Counted from the stretch's first letter, positions 35,553 through 44,669 are shown. The stretch is 64,000 nt of DNA from Hyphomicrobiales bacterium (GCA_900472925.1 UCJU01000006.1:1-64000), one strand, 5' to 3'. Numbers and translations: made by a program. Notes: a model not told the origin generated them from the sequence alone.

Positions 35553-36566
35553 TCAACCCTTGGCGAGTTTTTTCGCGGCCTCGATCGCGAAGTAGGTCAA
35601 AATACCGTCACAGCCGGCACGTTTGAAACAGAGAAGCGTCTCCATCATCACCCGGTCGCTATCAATCCATCCATTGAGGGCTGCGGCCTTGATCTGCGTG
35701 TATTCACCGGACACCTGATAGGCGAAGGTCGGCAGACCGAAGGCTCCCTTCAAGCGCCAACAGATATCGAGATAGGGCAGGCCGGGCTTGACCATCAGCA
35801 TATCGGCGCCTTCTTCCACATCGAGTGCGGCATCACGCAGCGCTTCCGTGCCGTTGGCGGGGCTTATGTAGTAGCTGTTCTTGTCACCCTTCAGCAGACC
35901 GCTGGTGGAGATGGCATCGCGGTACGGGCCGTAATAGCCGGAGGCGAACTTCGTCGCGTACGACATGATGCCGACATTCTGGTGGCCGCTGGCATCCAGC
36001 CCGCGGCGGATGGCGCCAATGCGGCCATCCATCATTTCAGACGGCGAAATGATATCGGAACCCGCATCAGCCTGCATGATGGCGGCCTTGACGACCTGAT
36101 CCACCGTTTCGTCATTGATGATCTCGTCGCCGCGCAAAATGCCGTCGTGCCCATGGCTGGTGAAAGGGTCCAGAGCGACATCGGTAATGATGCCGATGTT
36201 CGGCACAGCTTTCTTGAAGGCTGCTGTCGCCTGATTGATGAGATTGTTCGCTTCGAGAGCCTGGGAGCCTGTCGCATCCCGCATGCTCAATTCGATGTTG
36301 GGAAAGGTGGTGATGGCGGGAATGCCGAGATCGGCAGCTTCCTTCACCGCCTCGACTGCCTTATCGACGCTCATGCGGTTGACGCCGGGCATGGATGGGA
36401 TGGGCTCGAGAATGTTCGTGCCCGGCACGATGAACACCGGCCAAATGAAATCATCCACCGTCAGCAGGTTTTCACGCACCAGCCGGCGCGTCCAGTCGGC
36501 CTTGCGGTTTCTGCGCATGCGACGGTGGCCGGTAATGTGGTCCACGAGATGTGTCTTGTCGTTCAT
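35553..36566 (-). CDS. hemB: Delta-aminolevulinic acid dehydratase (porphobilinogen synthase)
   Basis: The product (337 aa) condenses two 5-aminolevulinates into porphobilinogen in haem synthesis. The Schiff-base Lys residues are in MSYATKFASGYYGPYRD (about 205-221) and in MLMVKPGLPYLD (about 259-270). The metal site region is SPSEMMDGRIGAIR (about 174). The first active-site segment DVALDPFTSHGHDG has no Cys cluster, so the Mg2+-using type seen in rhizobia is expected. The start at 36566 (MNDKTHLVDH) is preferred by family; the frame is open upstream to 36671. Confidence 0.95.
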   Translation of the reverse strand: MNDKTHLVDHITGHRRMRRNRKADWTRRLVRENLLTVDDFIWPVFIVPGTNILEPIPSMPGVNRMSVDKAVEAVKEAADLGIPAITTFPNIELSMRDATGSQALEANNLINQATAAFKKAVPNIGIITDVALDPFTSHGHDGILRGDEIINDETVDQVVKAAIMQADAGSDIISPSEMMDGRIGAIRRGLDASGHQNVGIMSYATKFASGYYGPYRDAISTSGLLKGDKNSYYISPANGTEALRDAALDVEEGADMLMVKPGLPYLDICWRLKGAFGLPTFAYQVSGEYTQIKAAALNGWIDSDRVMMETLLCFKRAGCDGILTYFAIEAAKKLAKG

Positions 36567-36713
36567 CGATATGTGCCTTTCCAAATACGCCCTGCACATA
36601 ACACACGGAAAAGCACATGCGAATGCGGCAGATCGTTGCGGGCTTTTGACAGTCGTTGTGAGGCATAGCAATATCCGCTGGTCGCTTCCGCAACAGGTCA
36701 GTATCTTGCCGCC

Positions 36714-37151
36714 ATGGAACCTGATTCTCTACCTCATCCGAAAATGCCGCTCAGCGAAATTCTCTACATCATCTTTCTGAGGCTGGTGGCGCTGTCGTGC
36801 TTCTGGTTTAGTCTGCAATATTGGGCGATGCTGACAGGCTATTCGCTGAACGGGCAGGCGCGCTTCGATATGCTCAATATGCAATGGCGCGTGGCAGGCA
36901 CCAGTCTCGCCGTCGTTTTCCCCGTCGCAGCGCTGGGCCTGTGGCTTGGCGTCTCCTGGGGCGCGGTTATGTGGGTCATCGGTGCCGGAACCCAGATCGC
37001 CATGTACAGGGTGTGGCCGGATATTTACGGGCACAACACCGTGGTACCGGTTATGCACGGCATCGTATCAACTGTTTATATACTATTCCAGGTCGCTTTT
37101 TGGCTGGATTCACGCCAAAACGACGAACGCTCAAGAATTGATTTACCATAA
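36714..37151 (+). CDS. DUF6163-like membrane protein
   Basis: A 145-aa protein with four likely membrane helices (ILYIIFLRLVALSCFWFSLQYW, VAGTSLAVVFPVAALGLWLG, VSWGAVMWVIGAGTQIAMY and HGIVSTVYILFQVAFWLDS). It resembles DUF6163, an alphaproteobacterial family of unknown function often found before ldtR. It is divergent from hemB by about 150 bases. No motif hints at a reaction. Confidence 0.7.
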   Translation: MEPDSLPHPKMPLSEILYIIFLRLVALSCFWFSLQYWAMLTGYSLNGQARFDMLNMQWRVAGTSLAVVFPVAALGLWLGVSWGAVMWVIGAGTQIAMYRVWPDIYGHNTVVPVMHGIVSTVYILFQVAFWLDSRQNDERSRIDLP

Positions 37152-37380
37152 AATTAAAGCAATTCAGGCCAGATTTTTCTCATTTTTTCGGTCTAACTCA
37201 TTGAAAAATATAAGGTCAGTATTGCCAAATTTGGATTTGATACAAGGATCATCAAAAGCCCAAGATGCAGGTAACCTTTCATTAATCGTGCATTTTAAGT
37301 AGAATTTTATGCGCATTGCTTAGATTTGGTCTCAAGGCGGGAAACAAACAAACACCGCCAAACAAAACAGTGAGGCAGTC

Positions 37381-37893
37381 ATGATCAATAGCAAAGCAAA
37401 GCCACAGGCCGCAGTTTCCGATACTCAGGACGAAACCATCCGCTCTCTCTACATGGAATCGCTTCACCTCGTTGAGCGCCTCCACCGCCGCCTTCTCGAT
37501 GTCATCAAGGACGAGTTCGACCGTCAGGGTCGCGATGATGTCAACGCAGTTCAGGCGCTCCTGCTTTTCAACATCGGCACGTCAGAACTGACCGCCGGCG
37601 AGCTGCGCTCGCGTGGTTACTACCTCGGCTCTAACGTGTCCTACAACGTCAAGAAGCTGGTAGACCTCGGCTTCATCAACCACCAGCGCTCCCGCATCGA
37701 CCGCCGCTCGGTTCGCATCAGCCTGACCGAAAAGGGCCAGGACATCGCCGAAACCGTAGCAGGCCTCTATGAGCGCCACATCGGCTCCATCGAAAAAGTC
37801 GGCGGCATCGGCACTGGCGAATTCGCCGAAATGAACAAGATGCTCCAGCGTCTGGACCGTTTCTGGAACGACAGCATCGCTTACCGCCTGTAA
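37381..37893 (+). CDS. ldtR: MarR family regulator LdtR
   Basis: A 170-aa MarR-type winged-helix regulator. The dimerisation helix MESLHLVERLHRRLLDVIKD (25-44) is followed by the DNA-binding domain with LTAGELRSRGYYLGSNVSYNVKKLV and the wing RSRIDRRSVRISLTEKG. It closely matches LdtR, first studied in Candidatus Liberibacter asiaticus, where it activates ldtP and the stress response and is inactivated by benzbromarone. The next gene on the same strand is ldtP, as expected. The A+T-rich 230 bases upstream hold its promoter. Confidence 0.9.
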   Translation: MINSKAKPQAAVSDTQDETIRSLYMESLHLVERLHRRLLDVIKDEFDRQGRDDVNAVQALLLFNIGTSELTAGELRSRGYYLGSNVSYNVKKLVDLGFINHQRSRIDRRSVRISLTEKGQDIAETVAGLYERHIGSIEKVGGIGTGEFAEMNKMLQRLDRFWNDSIAYRL

Positions 37894-37921
37894 TCGGCCA
37901 GCAATATCAGACCATCAAGCA

Positions 37922-37955
37922 AAGCCGGATGTGGGGGCGCATCCGGCTTGTTGCA
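37922..37955 (+). terminator. Terminator after ldtR
   Basis: AAGCCGGATG and CATCCGGCTT pair (10 bp) around a GC-rich loop, followed by TTGCATTTTT. It lies about 30 bases after the ldtR stop, so ldtP is transcribed from its own promoter. Confidence 0.75.
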
Positions 37956-38208
37956 TTTTTGTGCGCTGCATAGGCAAAATCACGTGGCAACACGGGTTCG
38001 TGAGGCACCTTCAGGTGACACGAATTGGCCATATTGGTATGGGACCGCCAAAAGCGAAGGAGCCGGCGGTTTCTCCTGTGTTCGCGTCATGCGTCATCCG
38101 AAAGTTCGCATTGAGTCAATCCTGCCGGCAGGCGCGTTTATACGTGTTTGTTAACGATGTGGTTTTAGGCATTGTTTATGATGCCTGATAATGTGGCTGG
38201 TAGGTGCA
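37956..38208. promoter_or_regulatory. ldtP upstream control region
   Basis: The 253 bases between the ldtR terminator and the ldtP start carry no gene. They are the expected site of LdtR action by analogy with Liberibacter; I could not identify the exact operator by eye. Confidence 0.5.
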
Positions 38209-39540
38209 ATGACAAAAAAAATCGTCCCCGATGTTCTATCTCGACGCGCTATGCTGCGCTCCGCTGTTTCGCTGGGCGCCGTCGCGCTCGCTGCACCGGC
38301 TTTTGCGCAGGATGCGTTCAACGATCTGATCGGTTCATCGCGTCGTGGTAACTGGGATGACCAGTTCGACGCCAACTCTTCCCGCGCTGCCGTTGGTGTT
38401 GCATCCAATACGCCGGTGCTGAGCCCGGAATCACCTGCTTTCGTCCAGCAGGCGGTGATGCAGTATCAGCAGATCGTTTCGAACGGTGGCTGGCCGGAGG
38501 TTCCTTCAAGCCAGCAGAAGCTTCAGATCGGCGTGAGCGATCCGTCCGTTCAGGCCTTGCGTCAGCGCCTGATGATTTCCGGCGATTTGCCGCGTGAAGC
38601 CGGGATTTCCAGCGCATTCGATTCCTACGTCGATGGTGCGTTGAAGCGGTTCCAGGCACGCCACGGGCTTCCCGCTGATGGCGTTATCGGTGAATACACG
38701 TTGAAGGCGCTCAATGTTTCCGCGCAGATTCGTTTGGGCCAGCTTCAGACCAACCTTGTTCGCATCAACACGATGTCGGGTGATCTCGGTCCGCGCCACG
38801 TCATGGTCAACATCCCGGCTGCTTCCATCGAAGCCGTCGAGAACAACCGCGTCGTTCTTCGCAACACTGCGGTTGTCGGTCGTGACAGCCGTCCGACTCA
38901 CATCATCAATTCCAAGATTTACGAGATCATTCTCAATCCTTACTGGACCGCGCCGCGCTCGATCATCGAAAAGGACATCGTTCCTTTGATGCAGAAGGAC
39001 CCGACCTATCTGGAGCGCAACAACATCCGTCTGCTGGATGGCCGTGGACAGGAAGTGTCGCCGACGACGATCAACTGGAATGCGCCGAAGGCTCCGAACC
39101 TGATGTTCCGTCAGGACCCGGGCAAGAACAACGCCATGTCCTCGACCAAGATCAACTTCCACAACCCCAACAACGAATACATGCACGATACGCCGCAGCA
39201 GGGTCTGTTCAACAAGCTGATGCGTTTCGAATCCTCCGGCTGTGTTCGCGTGCAGAACGTTCGCGACCTGACATCCTGGATGCTGCGTGACACGCCCGGC
39301 TGGTCGCGACAGGAAATCGAGCGCGTCATCGCCAGCCGCGTCAACACGCCGATCAAGCTTGCGCAGGAAATTCCGGTGTATTTCGTTTACATCACGGCAT
39401 GGTCGACACGCGATCGCGTGGTGCAGTTCCGCGACGACATCTACAGCAAGGACGGCAACGCCGAACTGGCGCTCAACACCACCAACACCCAGGAACAGCC
39501 TTCGGGTTCGATCGACGACGATCTTTTGCCGCGTAACTGA
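38209..39540 (+). CDS. ldtP: L,D-transpeptidase LdtP (YkuD domain)
   Basis: A 443-aa periplasmic enzyme that cross-links peptidoglycan 3-3 or attaches proteins to it. The signal peptide has a twin-arginine-like LSRRAMLRSAVSLG (about 11-24) and cleavage after AFA. A YcbB-like scaffold and peptidoglycan-binding domain (about 80-165, QVRIGVSD-type, with VDGALKRFQARHGLPADGVI) precede the YkuD catalytic domain (about 185-385). The active Cys is in RFESSGCVRVQN (about 347) and the His in HDTPQQGLFN. The start at 38209 is favoured by GGTAGG upstream. Regulation by LdtR is expected. Confidence 0.9.
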   Translation: MTKKIVPDVLSRRAMLRSAVSLGAVALAAPAFAQDAFNDLIGSSRRGNWDDQFDANSSRAAVGVASNTPVLSPESPAFVQQAVMQYQQIVSNGGWPEVPSSQQKLQIGVSDPSVQALRQRLMISGDLPREAGISSAFDSYVDGALKRFQARHGLPADGVIGEYTLKALNVSAQIRLGQLQTNLVRINTMSGDLGPRHVMVNIPAASIEAVENNRVVLRNTAVVGRDSRPTHIINSKIYEIILNPYWTAPRSIIEKDIVPLMQKDPTYLERNNIRLLDGRGQEVSPTTINWNAPKAPNLMFRQDPGKNNAMSSTKINFHNPNNEYMHDTPQQGLFNKLMRFESSGCVRVQNVRDLTSWMLRDTPGWSRQEIERVIASRVNTPIKLAQEIPVYFVYITAWSTRDRVVQFRDDIYSKDGNAELALNTTNTQEQPSGSIDDDLLPRN

Positions 39541-39561
39541 TCTTGCCATTTGAATGCTCGG

Positions 39562-39595
39562 AAAGCCGCGTTTTTCGAAGCGCGGCTTTTCTTTT
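39562..39595 (+). terminator. Terminator after ldtP
   Basis: AAAGCCGCG and CGCGGCTTT (9 bp) enclose TTTTTCGAAG and are followed by TTCTTTT. It lies 22 bases past the ldtP stop. Confidence 0.85.
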
Positions 39596-39730
39596 GGTTG
39601 ATTGGCGGATCAATCGGGCAATTATTTATGGGAAGGTCGCAGTTTGACGGGCAAATCTCGCAGGCTGTCTTGCTCTTGAAAGGGCAGGGCGTTAAGACGC
39701 CATCGCATGACTGTTTCAGGAGCTCTCATC

Positions 39731-41020
39731 ATGACGAATACAGATGCCTTCTTCTCCCGCCCGCTTGCCGAGGCCGATCCGACGATCTTCGGCGCGATTG
39801 AGAAAGAGCTGGGTCGTCAGCGCCACGAGATCGAGCTGATCGCCTCCGAAAACATCGTTTCCCGCGCCGTGCTTGAAGCGCAGGGTTCGATCATGACCAA
39901 CAAATACGCCGAAGGATATCCGGGCAAGCGCTACTACGGCGGCTGCCAGTTTGTGGACATTGCTGAAGAACTTGCCATCGAACGCGCCAAGAAGCTGTTC
40001 GGCGTCAACTTCGCCAATGTTCAGCCAAACTCCGGTAGCCAGATGAACCAGGCCGTGTTCCTCGCGCTGCTGCAGCCGGGCGATACCTTCATGGGTCTCG
40101 ACCTGAATTCCGGTGGTCACCTGACTCATGGCTCGCCGGTCAACATGTCCGGTAAATGGTTCAACGTCGTCTCTTACGGCGTACGCGAAGGCGACAACCT
40201 CCTCGACATGGACGAAGTCGAGCGCAAGGCCAAGGAAACCAAGCCAAAGCTTATTCTGGCGGGCGGCACGGCTTATTCCCGTACCTGGGATTGGAAGCGT
40301 TTCCGTGAGATTGCCGATGAAGTTGGCGCTTACCTCATGGTCGACATGGCGCATATCGCCGGTCTCGTTGCCGGTGGCCAGCATCCTTCGCCGTTCCCGC
40401 ATTGCCACGTTGCGACCACCACCACGCACAAGTCGCTTCGCGGCCCGCGCGGCGGCATGATCCTGACCAATGACGAGGATCTGGCCAAGAAGTTCAACTC
40501 GGCTGTGTTCCCCGGCCTTCAGGGCGGCCCGCTGATGCACGTCATCGCCGCCAAGGCCGTTGCCTTCGGTGAAGCCTTGCAGCCAGAGTTCAAGGATTAC
40601 GCAGCCCAGGTCGTCAAGAACGCCAAGGCATTGGCCGAAACGCTGATTGAAGGCGGTTTGGACGTTGTTTCCGGCGGTACCGACAACCACCTGATGCTGG
40701 TCGATCTTCGCAAGAAGAACGCCACTGGCAAGCGCGCGGAAGCCGCACTCGGTCGCGCCTACATCACATGCAACAAGAACGGCATCCCGTTCGACCCTGA
40801 AAAGCCTTTCGTCACCTCCGGTGTGCGTCTCGGCACACCAGCCGGTACGACACGCGGCTTCAAGGAAGCGGAATTCCGCGAAATCGGCAAGCTGATCGTC
40901 GAGACTTTGGATGGCCTCAAGGCTGCCAACTCGGATGAAGGCAATGCTTCTGTTGAAGCTGCCGTTCGTGAAAAGGTGGTCGCGATGACCGACCGTTTCC
41001 CGATGTACCCATACCTGTAA
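39731..41020 (+). CDS. glyA: Serine hydroxymethyltransferase
   Basis: The product (429 aa) converts serine and tetrahydrofolate to glycine and 5,10-methylene-tetrahydrofolate, the one-carbon donor used by ThyA at the left end of this window. The PLP Lys is in [16 protein letters not shown] (about residue 234), with [15 protein letters not shown] (about 38) and [15 protein letters not shown] (about 58) as signatures. The start at 39731 is supported by AGGAG upstream; in-frame ATG 39707 is possible. It heads the glyA-nrdR-ribD cluster. Confidence 0.97.
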   Translation: MTNTDAFFSRPLAEADPTIFGAIEKELGRQRHEIELIASENIVSRAVLEAQGSIMTNKYAEGYPGKRYYGGCQFVDIAEELAIERAKKLFGVNFANVQPNSGSQMNQAVFLALLQPGDTFMGLDLNSGGHLTHGSPVNMSGKWFNVVSYGVREGDNLLDMDEVERKAKETKPKLILAGGTAYSRTWDWKRFREIADEVGAYLMVDMAHIAGLVAGGQHPSPFPHCHVATTTTHKSLRGPRGGMILTNDEDLAKKFNSAVFPGLQGGPLMHVIAAKAVAFGEALQPEFKDYAAQVVKNAKALAETLIEGGLDVVSGGTDNHLMLVDLRKKNATGKRAEAALGRAYITCNKNGIPFDPEKPFVTSGVRLGTPAGTTRGFKEAEFREIGKLIVETLDGLKAANSDEGNASVEAAVREKVVAMTDRFPMYPYL

Positions 41021-41053
41021 CAGTCTATTCCATAATTGCCGCTGATGGGCTGC

Positions 41054-41127
41054 AAATGGCAATGTCTGCGCTTCCGGTGCTCACGTACGTTGAGTACGCT
41101 CCGCTCCGGTTCTCGAAATTGCCATTT
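41054..41127. repeat. Long imperfect palindrome between glyA and nrdR
   Basis: AAATGGCAAT (41054-41063) and ATTGCCATTT (41118-41127) form the outer 10-bp stem. Inside, CCGG...CCGG and CGTAC-GTTGA-GTACG form further stems, so the whole 74 bases can fold as one bulged hairpin. It resembles recurrent rhizobial intergenic palindromes and may stabilise or end the glyA message. Confidence 0.75.
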
Positions 41128-41182
41128 TCGCCACATCCGCAACAATTCTTGAACAGAATGTAAGAACGAAGGAAATAAGCAG

Positions 41183-41662
41183 ATGCGCTGCCCTTTTTGC
41201 GGCTCGGAAGATACGCAGGTCAAGGACTCGCGTCCGGCAGAGGATAACACCTCCATTCGCCGGCGGCGCATCTGCCCGGATTGCGGCGGTCGCTTCACGA
41301 CCTATGAACGCGTGCAATTGCGCGAGTTGATGGTTATCAAGAAAAGCGGTCGCAAGCTGCCGTTCGATCGCGAAAAGCTGGTGCGGTCCTTCGAGATCGC
41401 ACTGCGCAAGCGCCCGGTGGACCGCGACCGCATAGAACGCGCGGTATCAGGCATCGCGCGGCGTCTGGAAAGCTCGGGCGAGACGGAAATTCCATCGGAA
41501 GAAATCGGTTTGCAGGTGCTGGAAGCGCTGAAGGGGCTCGATGACGTGGCCTTCGTGCGCTATGCATCGGTCTATCGCGATTTCAGCCATGCCGAGGATT
41601 TCGAGAACGTGATCGCTGAGATCAACGCCAAGATTGCGCGTGATACGGACGCCGGAGCGTAA
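41183..41662 (+). CDS. nrdR: Transcriptional repressor NrdR
   Basis: The product (159 aa) represses ribonucleotide reductase genes when dATP binds its ATP-cone. The N-terminal zinc ribbon has [18 protein letters not shown] and [15 protein letters not shown] (four Cys, residues 3-34). The ATP-cone spans about 49-139 ([17 protein letters not shown]). It lies between glyA and ribD, the usual alphaproteobacterial position, 3 bases before ribD. Confidence 0.97.
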   Translation: MRCPFCGSEDTQVKDSRPAEDNTSIRRRRICPDCGGRFTTYERVQLRELMVIKKSGRKLPFDREKLVRSFEIALRKRPVDRDRIERAVSGIARRLESSGETEIPSEEIGLQVLEALKGLDDVAFVRYASVYRDFSHAEDFENVIAEINAKIARDTDAGA

Positions 41663-41665
41663 AAC

Positions 41666-42916
41666 GTGACGACCCGCGCCGATGATGAACGGTTCATGGC
41701 ACGGGCAATCGAGATTTCCCGCCGCCATATTGGCCTCACCGATATCAATCCCTCCGTCGGCTGCGTTCTCGTCAAGCATGGCGAGATCATCGCGCAAGCC
41801 GTGACTGCGATTGGCGGTCGCCCGCATGCGGAGCGTCAGGCGCTGGAGATTGCGGGCGAGGCGGCGAGGGGTGCGACAGCCTATGTCACGCTCGAACCAT
41901 GCTCCCATTACGGCAGAACACCACCTTGTGCCAACGCGCTGGTGGATTTCGGCATTGCCCGTGTGGTTGTTGCCGTCGATGACCCGGATGAGCGGGTTTC
42001 CGGGCGGGGTTATCAAATTTTGCGGGATGCGGGAATTGAGGTTGAAGCCGGTTTGTTGCGGGTTGAGGGCCAGCGTGTGCTGGCCGGATATCTCACGCGT
42101 AAGGTGAAGAACCGTCCGCATGTGATTTTAAAACTGGCCATTTCTGCGGATGGCATGATCGGCCGCGTGGGGGCGGGGCAGGTGGCGATTACCGGTCCTG
42201 AATCCCGACAGGCGGTGCATGTGTTGCGGGCGCAGTGCGATGCCATTCTGGTCGGGATTGGCACGGCGGTGTCCGATGATCCCGAATTGACGGTGCGGAT
42301 TGCGGGACTTGAGCACCGCTCGCCGGTGCGGATTGTGCTGGATCGGCGACTGGAATTGCCGATGGGTTCGAAGTTGGTGCGGACGGCTGGGGAGGTGAAG
42401 ACGGTGGTGGCAGCGGTTGGGGCAAAGACCCCCTCTGGCCTGCCGGCCATCTCCCCCACAAGGGGGGAGACAGACCAGCCGCGAGCGTCTCAGACTATCT
42501 TAGCCCACGTATCCCAGTCTGGAGCGATAGATACTGAGCAGGGCATGACTCCGAGTCTCTCCCCCCTTGTGGGGGAGATGGCCGGCAGGCCAGAGGGGGA
42601 TTTTGCGCACAAACGCCAACACCTCAAAGCCTCCCACGTCGAAATCCTGGAAACTCCGGATGTCGCCAGCCTCCTCACCATTCTCGCCAACCGCGGAATG
42701 TCGGAACTTCTGGTCGAAGGCGGCGCTCACGTTGCAAAATCCTTCCTTGAAGCTGGGCTCGTGGATCGTATTCTGCTGTTCGAAAGCCCTGTCATCATCG
42801 GTGCGGGCGGGCTTGAAAGCCCGGTCACACGTGCCGATATCCCTCAGGAATTTACATTTGTCGGTGAAACGGCTTACGGGCTGGATCGCTGTTTTGAATT
42901 TGAAAGGCCGCTTTGA
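41666..42916 (+). CDS. ribD: Bifunctional riboflavin deaminase/reductase RibD with in-frame insert
   Basis: The product (416 aa) performs the second and third steps of riboflavin synthesis. The deaminase domain (1-145) has PHAERQALE and the zinc site in TLEPCSHYGRTPPC (about 76-89). The reductase domain (about 150-416) has ILKLAISADGMIGR and LLVEGGAHVAKSFLEAGLVD. Residues 255-311 are encoded by a 171-base inverted-repeat element (see that entry) placed in a loop after LELPMGSKLVRTAGEVKT and before VEILETPDVASLL. Nothing is frameshifted, so the protein may still work. The start is GTG, and the stop overlaps ribE by one base. Confidence 0.9.
   Translation: MTTRADDERFMARAIEISRRHIGLTDINPSVGCVLVKHGEIIAQAVTAIGGRPHAERQALEIAGEAARGATAYVTLEPCSHYGRTPPCANALVDFGIARVVVAVDDPDERVSGRGYQILRDAGIEVEAGLLRVEGQRVLAGYLTRKVKNRPHVILKLAISADGMIGRVGAGQVAITGPESRQAVHVLRAQCDAILVGIGTAVSDDPELTVRIAGLEHRSPVRIVLDRRLELPMGSKLVRTAGEVKTVVAAVGAKTPSGLPAISPTRGETDQPRASQTILAHVSQSGAIDTEQGMTPSLSPLVGEMAGRPEGDFAHKRQHLKASHVEILETPDVASLLTILANRGMSELLVEGGAHVAKSFLEAGLVDRILLFESPVIIGAGGLESPVTRADIPQEFTFVGETAYGLDRCFEFERPL
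42429..42599. repeat. 171-base inverted-repeat element inserted in ribD
   Basis: Two perfect 42-base inverted arms (42429-42470 and 42558-42599) flank 87 bases. The first arm opens CCCCCTCTGGCCTGCCGGCC and ends AAGGGGGGAGA. Translated in ribD it reads TPSGLPAISPTRGE on one arm and SPLVGEMAGRPEG on the other, strings I recall from predicted proteins spanning rhizobial intergenic palindromes. The length of 171 is divisible by three, so the reading frame is kept. No other copy was noticed in this window. Confidence 0.92.
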
Positions 42917-43533
42917 TGTTTACCGGAATTGTCACCGACGTCGGAACCGTATCCGAGCTTGAGGCGCTGCCGGAAGGTGTGCGGCTGCGGGTGGCGACCA
43001 GTTACGATCCGAAGACCATCGATATCGGCGCATCGATTTCCCACGGCGGCGTGTGCCTGACCGTTACGAAGCTTCCCGAACAGGGGAGTAACGAACGCTG
43101 GTTCGAAGTCGAGGCGTGGGAAGAAGCGCTTCGTCTCACCACCATCGCAAGCTGGACCAAGGATACGCGCGTCAATCTGGAACGGGCGTTAAAGATCGGT
43201 GATGAACTTGGCGGCCACATCGTATCCGGCCATGTGGACGACAAGGCGGAAATTCTGTCCATCGAACCGGAGGGCGAGGCGGTGCGCATCCGTCTTCGCG
43301 CACCCGAACATCTCGCAAAGTTCGTCGCCCCAAAGGGCTCGATTGCGCTGGATGGCACATCGCTCACCGTCAACGCCGTCAACGGCACGGATTTCGATGT
43401 CCTCCTCATCCGCCACACGCTGTCCGTTACCACATGGGGCGACCGTCAGGCTGGTGACTACGTGAATTTCGAGGTCGATACGATGGCGCGCTACGCCGCT
43501 AGACTTGCGGAGTTTCCGTCCGGGAGAGAATGA
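42916..43533 (+). CDS. ribE: Riboflavin synthase alpha chain
   Basis: The product (205 aa) dismutates two 6,7-dimethyl-8-ribityllumazine molecules into riboflavin and a pyrimidine. Two lumazine-binding barrels are visible: MFTGIVTDVGTV opens the first, and LGGHIVSGHVDDKAEIL (about 95) opens the second. The Cys and His of the first (SHGGVCLTV, about 42-50) are catalytic region residues. It overlaps ribD (TGATG). The last 35 bases overlap the end of the convergent GNAT gene. Confidence 0.95.
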   Translation: MFTGIVTDVGTVSELEALPEGVRLRVATSYDPKTIDIGASISHGGVCLTVTKLPEQGSNERWFEVEAWEEALRLTTIASWTKDTRVNLERALKIGDELGGHIVSGHVDDKAEILSIEPEGEAVRIRLRAPEHLAKFVAPKGSIALDGTSLTVNAVNGTDFDVLLIRHTLSVTTWGDRQAGDYVNFEVDTMARYAARLAEFPSGRE

Positions 43534-44032
43534 TGATCTCACCGCTGTAGTCGGTGCGGGCCGTTTCAACAAAGCCGAGCTTGGCCGCTAATTTTAGCGA
43601 AGCGACGTTGCTGGGGTGGATGATCGCAGTCATCGGCATATGCGGAAATTTTGTCTTCGCCCATTCGATCAGCGCCGTCACCGCTTCCAGAGCGTAGCCT
43701 TTGCCGTGGCTGGCGGGCGACAGCAGCCAGCCGGTTTCCAGCGTGCCTTCGATTGAGGGTGTCATGTCCCTGCGCACTTCGTGAAAGCCCGCTTCCCCTA
43801 TCAAACGGCCTGTCGCCTTTTCCTCGATGATGAGGAAACCGAAGCCGAGATGGTGCCAATGGCCGGTCGCCCGCAGCAGCCGCGCCCATGTCAGCTGCCG
43901 GGTGGAAGGTGTTGCGCCGATATAGCGCACCACGTCGGGATCGGCCCAGAGCACTTCATAGTCCGCGAAGTCATCGACATGGTGGGGCCTCAGAACGAGA
44001 CGGGGCGTTTCAATTGTGGGAATGCTTTGCAC
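43499..44032 (-). CDS. GNAT family N-acetyltransferase (RimJ/RimL-like)
   Basis: A 177-aa acetyltransferase opening TPRLVLRPHHVDDFADYE. LGFGFLIIEEKATGRLIGEAGF (about 77-98) is the central strand pair, WLLSPASHGKGYALEAVTALIEWAK is the acetyl-CoA loop region, and SNVASLKLAAKLGFVE is the C-terminal signature. The start is GTG. It lies on the opposite strand between ribE and ribH, interrupting the riboflavin cluster, and its end overlaps ribE by 35 bases. The substrate is unknown. Confidence 0.85.
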   Translation of the reverse strand: MQSIPTIETPRLVLRPHHVDDFADYEVLWADPDVVRYIGATPSTRQLTWARLLRATGHWHHLGFGFLIIEEKATGRLIGEAGFHEVRRDMTPSIEGTLETGWLLSPASHGKGYALEAVTALIEWAKTKFPHMPMTAIIHPSNVASLKLAAKLGFVETARTDYSGEIIILSRTETPQV

Positions 44033-44218
44033 GCGATGCTCCTGCGGTTATCCCGCAGAAATAAACACAATCCTGTTGCGATCAAACTGCGAAATCTTAA
44101 CATGCGGTGAGAAGTCGATAAGCTGCCATGCACGAAAAATGCTTGCTAAACAGCGCAAGCCATGGTTTGACCGCGCCAAAAGCCGGGATGATCCGGTGCA
44201 GTTTTTCAGGAAATTCCC

Positions 44219-44665
44219 ATGTCCAAGCCTCATCTTCTCATCGTGGAAGCACGTTTTTATGACGATATGGCCGATGCACTTCTGGATGGCGCGAAGTTTG
44301 CGCTCGACGAAGCTGGCGCCACCTATGACATCATTACCGTTCCCGGCGCGCTGGAAATTCCACCCGCTATCGCCATGGCGCTTGATGGTGCTGACAATGA
44401 AGGCACGGAATATGATGGTTTCGTTGCGCTTGGTATGGTCATTCGGGGTGAGACCTACCATTTCGACATCGTTTCCAACGAATCCTCTCGCGCATTGATG
44501 GACCTCGCGGTCAGTGAATCGCTTGCCATCGGCAATGGTATCATGACCGTCGAAAACGAAGACCAGGCCTGGGCGCGTGTGCGCCGGTCCGACAAGGACA
44601 AGGGTGGCTTTGCTGCGCGCGCTGCATTGACGATGATCGATTTGAAAAAGAAACTGGGTGGCTGA
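44219..44665 (+). CDS. ribH: 6,7-dimethyl-8-ribityllumazine synthase
   Basis: The product (148 aa) makes the lumazine precursor of riboflavin from 5-amino-6-ribitylaminouracil and a butanone phosphate. [20 protein letters not shown] opens the fold, [12 protein letters not shown] (about 42-53) and [14 protein letters not shown] with the catalytic His (about 80-85) follow, and [14 protein letters not shown] (about 105) completes the active site. It is 4 bases before nusB. No FMN riboswitch consensus was recognised in the 186 bases upstream. Confidence 0.95.
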   Translation: MSKPHLLIVEARFYDDMADALLDGAKFALDEAGATYDIITVPGALEIPPAIAMALDGADNEGTEYDGFVALGMVIRGETYHFDIVSNESSRALMDLAVSESLAIGNGIMTVENEDQAWARVRRSDKDKGGFAARAALTMIDLKKKLGG

Positions 44666-44669
44666 GAGC

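Noticed and set aside
39541..39730. Glycine riboswitch before glyA
   Set aside because: Only a terminator for ldtP and a short leader are visible; no tandem glycine aptamer pattern was recognised.
44033..44218. FMN riboswitch before ribH
   Set aside because: The conserved FMN aptamer strings could not be found in these 186 bases.
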